Assembly: GCF_026125825.1 (NCBI RefSeq) | Contig: NZ_JAHCKK010000016.1 | Location: 1-64,000, forward strand | Direction: 5' to 3' | DNA: 64,000 bases | Origin: Hydrogenophaga sp. | Lineage (GTDB): Bacteria; Pseudomonadota; Gammaproteobacteria; Burkholderiales; Burkholderiaceae_C | Shown here: piece by piece, positions 58,685 to 64,000 of the stretch | Layout of the letters: every line of letters begins with the position of its first letter | Numbering within the stretch: the stretch's first letter is position 1 | Notes under the pieces: generated by a model | What the model was told of the DNA's origin: nothing | Seen by the model: only the letters and a program-made list of their open reading frames with translations | Databases searched by the model: none | Program-made: the position numbers and the translations under genes

Positions 58685-59887
58685 TCATTCAAGCGGCTCG
58701 GGCGGCCCGTCGTAGAGCCACGTATTGTCCAGCAATCGTTCGCCGAGCATGCCCATGGCGGCGTCCCGGGCCCAGCGCAGCACGCCGTGGGCGTGGAAGA
58801 CCACGCCGTTGCGCTGCGAGAGCTTCTGCACGCGCGCGTTGCGTTGCCAGCGGGTCTGGGCGTAGCGGGAGAAGCGCGCCGCCCAGTCGTCGCCGGCCTT
58901 GCGGTCCTGCACCAGGCGCCCGAGCGTCCAGGCGTCTTCGATGGCCATGGCCGCACCCTGCGCGAAATAGGGCCGCATGGGATGGGCGGCGTCGCCCAGC
59001 AGGGCCACGCGGCCGCTCGCCTGTTCGTGGGAGCCGCGCAAGGCGGGGCGGTCGTTGAGCGGCCACAGCGTCCAGTCGGGCACGGCCGCGACCATGGCCA
59101 TCAGCTCGCCGCACGCGGGGCCCAGGGCGCGCCGCAGGTCGCTGGCGTGCGCCTCGTGCGTCCAGCCCTGGGGGTCGTCGCCGGGCGGCAGCTGGCCCTG
59201 CACCACCGCCACGAGGTTGAGCCAGTCGCCCTGCTTGACCGGGTAGTGCACCACGTGCAGGCGCGGCCCCAGCCAGGCCGTGACCAGGTTGGCGCGCAGG
59301 GCGGTGGGCAGATCCACCGCGCGCACCATGCCACGGTAGGCCAGGTGGCCGGTGGCGCGCACAGGCTGCTCGCCGAGCAGGCCGGCGCGCACGCGGCTCC
59401 ACAGGCCGTCGCAGCCGATGAGCGCCTCGCCCGACAGCGCCTGGCCATCCTCCAGCGTCACCTGCACGCCCTCCCCGTCCTGCGTCCAGGCCGCCAGCCG
59501 GGTGCCCAGCCGCAGCTGCACTTCGGGTCGCCGCTGCACCGCGCTCAGCAGCAGGCCATGCAGGTCGGCGCGGTGCAGGGTGGCGTAGTGCTGTCCATGG
59601 CGCGCCAGCGCCAGGGCGCCCAGGCGCAGGTGGCCGAGCTGGTTGGCCCGGTGGGCGTCGCGCACGCGCAGCGCCTCGGGGAACGCGGCGCAGGCTTGCA
59701 GCGCGTCCATCAGGCCCCACTCGGCCAGCACGCGCACCGCGTTCGGCCCGAGCTGCAAGCCGGCCCCCACTTCCCCGAAGGCCTGGGCCTGCTCCAGCAC
59801 CACCGAGCGCACGCCCGCGCGGGCCAGCGCCAGGGCGCAGGCCAGTCCACCAATGCCACCGCCAGCCACGATCACTTGTTGGTTCAT
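58685..59887 (-). CDS. FAD-dependent aromatic-ring monooxygenase (3-hydroxybenzoate 6-hydroxylase-like)
   Basis: A 400-residue group A flavoprotein monooxygenase. GGGIGGLACALALARAG (about 9-25) binds the ADP of FAD, GCDGLWSRVRAGLL (about 158-171) is the DG motif and VALLGDAAHPMRPYFAQGAAMAIEDAW (about 290-316) is the GD motif. Length and the PYFAQGAAMAIED context are close to 3-hydroxybenzoate 6-hydroxylase and salicylate hydroxylase. No gentisate or catechol genes are in the window, so the substrate is open. The start at 59887 is the ATG that fits the family. Confidence 0.87.
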   Translation of the reverse strand: MNQQVIVAGGGIGGLACALALARAGVRSVVLEQAQAFGEVGAGLQLGPNAVRVLAEWGLMDALQACAAFPEALRVRDAHRANQLGHLRLGALALARHGQHYATLHRADLHGLLLSAVQRRPEVQLRLGTRLAAWTQDGEGVQVTLEDGQALSGEALIGCDGLWSRVRAGLLGEQPVRATGHLAYRGMVRAVDLPTALRANLVTAWLGPRLHVVHYPVKQGDWLNLVAVVQGQLPPGDDPQGWTHEAHASDLRRALGPACGELMAMVAAVPDWTLWPLNDRPALRGSHEQASGRVALLGDAAHPMRPYFAQGAAMAIEDAWTLGRLVQDRKAGDDWAARFSRYAQTRWQRNARVQKLSQRNGVVFHAHGVLRWARDAAMGMLGERLLDNTWLYDGPPEPLE

Positions 59888-60001
59888 GCGCGCGATTGTG
59901 CCGCCCGCGCGGACAGGGCGCCGCCTGCGTGAGGTAGCGCACCAACAGGCGCGCCGCAAAGTCTTAGGCTGGTGCCCCCGAGCCACCGGAAAGGACCTCT
60001 G

Positions 60002-60715
60002 ATGACCTCCTCACTCCAGCCCGCCGCCGCACTGGCGCAAGCGGCCAGCCGTCCCTACCCCAACGACAGCAGAGCGTACCGCGAGGCGCGCACGGCGCTG
60101 CTGGCCGAAGAGATCGAGCTGCGGCGCCACATCGAGCGCGTGGCCGAGCAGCGGCGCGCGCTGCCGCCGGGCGGCGTGGCGGCCGACCACGAGTTTCGCG
60201 ACGAGAACGGCAAGACGGTGGGGTGGAAGGCGCTGTTCGGCGCACACGACACGCTGGTGACTTACTTCTGGATGTACGGGCCGCAACGCGAACGGCCCTG
60301 CCCGATGTGCACCGCGTTCATCGGCGCGCTGGACATCCCCGCGCGCGATCTCTCGCAGCGGGTGGCGCTGGCGGTGATCGGCCGCTCGCCCGTGGAGCGG
60401 CAGCTGGCCTTTGCGCGCGAACGGGGCTGGAAGAACCTGAAGTTCTACGCCACCGTGGGCGACCGCTTCGCGCGCGAGTACCGCGGCCTGGCGCCCAACG
60501 GCGACGAGTGGCCGGCGCTGGACGTCTGGGTGCAGCGCGACGGCCAGGTGCGGCATTTCTGGGGTTCCGAACTCGGCGGCACCGCCGACCCGGGCCAGGA
60601 CCCGCGCGGCGCGCCCGATCCCACGCCGCTGTGGAACATCCTGGATCTCACGCCCGGCGGGCGCGGCACGGACTGGTACCCCCGCCTGGACTACGGCCCT
60701 AGAGAATGCGGTTGA
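60002..60715 (+). CDS. DUF899 family thioredoxin-like protein
   Basis: A 237-residue protein of the DUF899 group, a thioredoxin-fold family. It has YREARTALLAEEIELRRHIERVAEQRRALPPGG at the N-terminus, then LVTYFWMYGPQRERPCPMCTAFIGALD with a CPMC pair (Cys100, Cys103) at the redox position, VALAVIGRSP, and a late PLWNILDLTPGGRGTDWYPRLDY. Function unknown. Its last 17 bases overlap the end of the convergent VWA gene. Confidence 0.85.
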   Translation: MTSSLQPAAALAQAASRPYPNDSRAYREARTALLAEEIELRRHIERVAEQRRALPPGGVAADHEFRDENGKTVGWKALFGAHDTLVTYFWMYGPQRERPCPMCTAFIGALDIPARDLSQRVALAVIGRSPVERQLAFARERGWKNLKFYATVGDRFAREYRGLAPNGDEWPALDVWVQRDGQVRHFWGSELGGTADPGQDPRGAPDPTPLWNILDLTPGGRGTDWYPRLDYGPRECG

Positions 60716-61766
60716 ACCACAGCACCGACAGGCCGGCCGACAGCAGGGCGAGCAGCGAGGCGGCGAGCGCGAGCAAGCCGGAGATTTCGGTTTCCTTCTT
60801 CTCCACCGTCAGCCGCGAGCTCAGGGTTTCATAGACCTTCTTGAGGTTCTCGGCGGTGCCGGCGTAGTAGTACTCGGCCTGCGTGGCGCGGGCCACTTCC
60901 TTGAGGCTTTCCTCGTCGAGCCGCACGCGCATGGACCAGCCCTCGAATCCGATGATCTCGCCGTCCACCGTGCCCACGCCCACGGTGTAGACGCGCACGC
61001 CGCGCTCGGCCGCCATCTTTGCGGCCTCGGCGGTGTCCACGCCGGTGGTGCGCTGGCCATCGGTGAGCAGGATGATGGCGGCCGAGGTGTAGGAGCCTGG
61101 CGCCACCGGCGTGAAGGTCTTCTCGTCGGGTTTGGGCTGGTCGATCGAACGGCCCTTGGGCGCAAAGGGATCGGTGTTGCGGCTGTAGGTCATGTCGCCG
61201 AGGTTGATGCGCTGCTCGGGAAACAGCTCGGAGAGCGAGACCACGATGGCGCTGCCGATGGCGGTGGCGCGCTGCAACTGGAACTTGTCGATCGCGGCGA
61301 CCAGGTCTTCGCGGCTGAGCGTGACGGGTTGCACCACCTGTGCCGAGCCGGCGAAGGCCACGATGCCGACCTTCACGTGGCGCGGCAGTTCGGCCAGGAA
61401 GGCCTTGGCCGCGTTTTGCGAGGCCACCAGGCGGTTGGGTTTGACGTCTTCGGCGCGCATGCTGCCCGAGACGTCCATCGCCAGGATGATGGTCTGCTGT
61501 GTCGAGGGCAGCACGATGGTGGCCATGGGGCGGGCCGAGGCCAGCAGCATGAGGCCGATGGCCAGCAGCAGCAGCACCGGGGGCACGTGGCGGCGCCAGC
61601 CCGGGCCCTTGCCCATGGCCTCGCGCACGATGGACAGGCTGGCGAAGCGCAGGGCGGCCTGCTTGCGCCGGCGCAGCAGCCACACATAGAGCAGCACCAG
61701 CAGCGGCAGCGCGAGCAGCAGCCACAGCAGCTGCGGCCAGAGAAAGGTGACGGGCCAGCTGTTCAT
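60699..61766 (-). CDS. VWA-domain membrane protein (BatA-like)
   Basis: A 355-residue protein with TM segments at about 8-30 and 60-80, a von Willebrand A domain (about 92-290) and a final TM at about 325-350. The metal-ion site DxSxS is Asp98-Ser100-Ser102 in AMDVSGSMRAED, with VGIVAFAGSA and IILLTDGQRTTG completing it. Such proteins sit in the inner membrane facing outward, as in the Bat aerotolerance and MoxR systems. Last of the MoxR-DUF58-VWA set, overlapping DUF58 by four bases. Confidence 0.9.
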   Translation of the reverse strand: MNSWPVTFLWPQLLWLLLALPLLVLLYVWLLRRRKQAALRFASLSIVREAMGKGPGWRRHVPPVLLLLAIGLMLLASARPMATIVLPSTQQTIILAMDVSGSMRAEDVKPNRLVASQNAAKAFLAELPRHVKVGIVAFAGSAQVVQPVTLSREDLVAAIDKFQLQRATAIGSAIVVSLSELFPEQRINLGDMTYSRNTDPFAPKGRSIDQPKPDEKTFTPVAPGSYTSAAIILLTDGQRTTGVDTAEAAKMAAERGVRVYTVGVGTVDGEIIGFEGWSMRVRLDEESLKEVARATQAEYYYAGTAENLKKVYETLSSRLTVEKKETEISGLLALAASLLALLSAGLSVLWFNRIL

Positions 61767-62836
61767 GATGGACGGGCTCCTTCGCGTGGGGCGCCGCGGC
61801 CCAGGCTGCGGCGATCCCGGGTGGGCAACTGGGTGGGCACGGGACGCCCGCCGATGCCGTTGCGCGTCTCGCGCAGGCGGCGCTTGCGCAGGTCGATGAA
61901 ACGCAGCACGGCCTCGGCGAGGTCGTCGTCGGTGGAGAGCTCCAGGGTGTCGACGCCAGCGCGGCCCAGGCTTTCGCGCAGTTGCGCCTCGCGCTGCGCG
62001 GCGATGCGCGCGAAGCGCTGGCGAAAGCCCGCGTCGTGCGTGTCGACCATGAGCTGTTCACCGGTCTCGGCGTCGCGGATCGGTATCAGGCCAAGGTCGG
62101 GCAGGTCGAGTTCCAGCGGGTCGAGCAGGCGCACGGCGACCACGTCGTACCGGCGCGCGAGTTCGCCCAGGGGCTTTTCCCAGCCGGGCTCGCTGATGAA
62201 GTCGGACACCACGAACACGGTGCCGCGCTGGCGCACCGTGTGCACGGCGGCCTTGAGCAGGTCGGCCAGCTGGGTCACGCCGTTCTTCGCGTTGGCGTGC
62301 ACGGGCGGCTGCAGCACCATCTGCATGAGGCGAAGCACCTGGGTGCGCCCACCGCGCGCGGGCAGCACCGCATCCACCACGGGCTGGCCGCGCGAGCCAT
62401 AGAGCACGGCCCCCACGCGGTTGCCGTGGCGCCCGATGAGGCGCGCGAGCACGGCGGTGAAGTCCAGCAGCACCTGGCTCTTGCGCTGTTCGCCCGAGCC
62501 GAAGTCCACCGAAGGGCTGAGGTCGAGCAGGAACCAGGCGGCCATCTCGCGGTCTTCGGTGAACACGCGCACGTGCGGCGTCTGCAGGCGCGCGGTCACG
62601 TTCCAGTCGATGTGGCGCACGTCGTCGTGGTGCTGGTATTCGCGCAGGTCGGCCAGGTCGAGGCCGGAGCCGCGCATGAGGGTGCGGTAGTCGCCCTGCA
62701 GCAGGCCGTCGAGCCGGCGCAGCACGGTCCATTCGAGCCGGCGCAGCAGCGCCTCGGCCCGGCGCGTGACCGGCGTGGTCGCGGCAGCGGCATTTGCCGC
62801 AGCCCCGTCTTTCCTGCCGAACAGCCGCGCGAACAT
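61763..62836 (-). CDS. DUF58 domain protein
   Basis: A 357-residue protein, with DUF58 at about 65-260: LRRLDGLLQGDYRTLMRGSGLDLADLREYQHHDDVRHIDWNVTARLQTPHVRVFTEDREMAAWFLLDLSPSVDF, the usual R-x(6)-DW-x(6)-P-x(4)-FxED signature. It then continues as a VWA-like fold. Normally encoded between MoxR and VWA proteins, as here; two bases separate it from moxR and it overlaps the VWA gene by ATGA. The C-terminal 50 residues are basic and proline/arginine rich. Confidence 0.9.
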   Translation of the reverse strand: MFARLFGRKDGAAANAAAATTPVTRRAEALLRRLEWTVLRRLDGLLQGDYRTLMRGSGLDLADLREYQHHDDVRHIDWNVTARLQTPHVRVFTEDREMAAWFLLDLSPSVDFGSGEQRKSQVLLDFTAVLARLIGRHGNRVGAVLYGSRGQPVVDAVLPARGGRTQVLRLMQMVLQPPVHANAKNGVTQLADLLKAAVHTVRQRGTVFVVSDFISEPGWEKPLGELARRYDVVAVRLLDPLELDLPDLGLIPIRDAETGEQLMVDTHDAGFRQRFARIAAQREAQLRESLGRAGVDTLELSTDDDLAEAVLRFIDLRKRRLRETRNGIGGRPVPTQLPTRDRRSLGRGAPREGARPS

Positions 62837-62838
62837 GA

Positions 62839-63840
62839 TCAGGCGGCTTTCTTTTCGTGCTCCAGCGGCCGGGCCGGAGCGGGGATGTGTTTCATGATGC
62901 GGCCAATCAGGGTTTCGCTGGTCAGGCCTTCGGACAGGCCCTCGTAGGACAGCACCACGCGGTGGCGCAGCACGTCGGGCACGAGGTCGGTCATGTCTTC
63001 GGGCAGGGCGTAGCTGCGCCCGCGCAGCATGGCCAGGGCGCGCGCGCCTTCGACCAGGCCGATGGTGGCGCGCGGGCTGGCACCGAAGGTGATGAGGTGC
63101 GCCATGTCCTTGATGCCGTGTTTCTCGGGCGTGCGGGTGGCCGAGACCAGCTTGACCGCGTACTGCACCAGCGAGGGATCCACGTAGACCTGCCGGCACT
63201 GCGCCTGGAGCGCGGCGAGCTGGTCGGTGGTGGCCACGGCATTGACGTTGACCGCCGGGCCGGTGACGCGCTCGACGATCACGAACTCTTCCTCGTCCGT
63301 CGGGTAGTCCACCATCACTTTCATCATGAAGCGGTCGACCTGGGCCTCGGGCAGCGGGTAGGTGCCTTCGGTCTCGATCGGGTTCTGCGTGGCCATCACC
63401 AGGAAGGGGTTGGGCACTTTGTGCGTTTCGCCGGCGATGGTGACCTGGCGCTCCTGCATCACTTCCAGCAGCGCGCTTTGCACTTTGGCTGGCGCGCGGT
63501 TGATTTCATCGGCCAGCAGGAGGTTGGCGAACACCGGGCCGAGCGAGGTGCTGAAGTCGCCGGTCTTCTGGTTGTAGATGCGCGTGCCCACGAGGTCGGC
63601 GGGCACCAGGTCGGGCGTGAACTGGATGCGTTTGAAGCGCCCCTGCACGACGCTGGCCAGCGTCTTGACCGTGAGGGTCTTGGCCAGGCCGGGCACGCCT
63701 TCGACCAGCAGGTGGCCCTGGGCCAGCATGGCGACCATGACGCGTTCGAGGAACCGGTCCTGCCCGACCACCACGCGCTTGACCTCGTACAGGATCTGCT
63801 CCATGAGCTGGGCGGTGTCGGGGGCGGTGCTTTGGTCCAT
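62839..63840 (-). CDS. MoxR-family AAA+ ATPase
   Basis: A 333-residue AAA+ protein with Walker A GVPGLAKT (48-55), Walker B NLLLADEINRAPAKVQSALLEVMQE, sensor 1 MATQNPIETEGTYPLPEAQVDRFMM and a C-terminal lid with FGASPRATIGLVEGARALAMLRGR. MoxR ATPases act as chaperones with VWA partners in maturing or regulating membrane or metalloprotein complexes. It heads the three-gene set. The start at 63840 has AGGAGCGCTCC upstream. Confidence 0.94.
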   Translation of the reverse strand: MDQSTAPDTAQLMEQILYEVKRVVVGQDRFLERVMVAMLAQGHLLVEGVPGLAKTLTVKTLASVVQGRFKRIQFTPDLVPADLVGTRIYNQKTGDFSTSLGPVFANLLLADEINRAPAKVQSALLEVMQERQVTIAGETHKVPNPFLVMATQNPIETEGTYPLPEAQVDRFMMKVMVDYPTDEEEFVIVERVTGPAVNVNAVATTDQLAALQAQCRQVYVDPSLVQYAVKLVSATRTPEKHGIKDMAHLITFGASPRATIGLVEGARALAMLRGRSYALPEDMTDLVPDVLRHRVVLSYEGLSEGLTSETLIGRIMKHIPAPARPLEHEKKAA

Positions 63841-63866
63841 GGAGCGCTCCTGTGAGGAAGGGGGAA

Positions 63867-64000
63867 CTAGAACGGGGGCAGGCCGGCGGCGCTGGCGGCG
63901 CTTTCGATCGGCACGGCAAAGCCGATGCCCAGGAAGGTGCGGTGGCTGGTCGGGTTGAGGATGCCGGTGACGATGCCGACGACTTCGCCGTCCATGGTGA
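63867..64000 (-). CDS. Trypsin-like serine protease, C-terminal end (rest outside window)
   Basis: The last 44 codons of a minus-strand frame entering from the right edge. It reads MDGEVVGIVTGILNPT...FLGIGFAVPIESAASAAGLPPF before TAG. The VVGIVTGI and GIGFAVPIE pieces are characteristic of the final strands of HtrA/S1C-type proteases, just after the active-site serine loop. It lies 26 bases upstream of moxR and may share its operon. The active site itself is not visible. Confidence 0.7.
   Translation of the reverse strand, partial: TMDGEVVGIVTGILNPTSHRTFLGIGFAVPIESAASAAGLPPF

Noticed and set aside
1-64000. CRISPR arrays, tRNA/rRNA genes, integrases, phage genes or complete insertion sequences
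   Set aside because: None seen: no regularly spaced direct repeats, no cloverleaf-like or rRNA-like sequence, and no transposase or integrase motif in any well-supported frame.

Overview
The window is about 64 kb of very GC-rich DNA, almost wall-to-wall genes, from a bacterial chromosome. Gene content and order (purM, murJ/rpsT back to back, argD-argF, an Hda-like protein coupled to pcnB, kynBUA, many Bug/TctC and Liv-type solute transport genes) point to a betaproteobacterium of the order Burkholderiales, most likely a Comamonadaceae member. GC-rich intergenic repeats at 11700, 44836 and 58560 fit that placement. The family-level assignment is inference. I see no tRNA, rRNA, CRISPR array, prophage or complete insertion sequence.

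Layout. 1-4 kb: the end of a LysR regulator, an SDR, an MFS/MarR pair divergent from a thioesterase, and gloA. 4-11.7 kb: housekeeping genes (OmpA-like protein, ChaC, pdxH, folK, then the tightly coupled minus-strand chain AI-2E permease-hda-HAD phosphatase-pcnB, and purM). 11.7-17.2 kb: a six-gene minus-strand operon joining an aliphatic-sulfonate-type ABC importer to an AprA/fumarate-reductase-like flavoprotein and a 2x[4Fe-4S] ferredoxin. 17.3-25 kb: an NAD(P)-binding protein, a SirB1 protein, murJ, rpsT, DUF3579, argD-argF, a 200-bp inverted-repeat element and an rRNA-methyltransferase-like gene. 25-29.6 kb: an aminotransferase, an FAD oxidoreductase and a Bug binding protein, with a divergent LysR. 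30-32.8 kb: kynBUA, tryptophan to anthranilate. 32.8-37 kb: a DJ-1/PfpI protein, an MHS transporter, a cupin, a ferredoxin and an XRE-cupin regulator, linked by similar TTTCC/GGAAA palindromes. 37-37.7 kb: a NYN-domain gene behind a strikingly structured leader.

38.9-55.5 kb is one long plus-strand block of 16 genes divergent from an AraC regulator. It holds a thiolase, two MaoC-like proteins, an SDR, an acyl-CoA dehydrogenase, a CaiB-type CoA-transferase, a crotonase, a nitronate-monooxygenase-like protein, two AMP-binding enzymes (one degenerate) and a complete Liv-type ABC importer with two adjacent binding proteins. Together these look like uptake, CoA activation and beta-oxidation-like breakdown of an unidentified carboxylic acid.

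55.5-64 kb: an extensin-like protein, an acyltransferase-3 membrane protein, an orphan Bug protein, an aromatic-ring FAD monooxygenase, a DUF899 protein, a MoxR-DUF58-VWA operon and the end of a trypsin-like protease.

The best candidates for something undescribed are the NYN leader (37457-37712), the flavoprotein/ferredoxin/sulfonate-importer operon, the cupin-ferredoxin-transporter cassette with its shared operators, and the 200-bp inverted-repeat element filling the gap between argF and the next gene.
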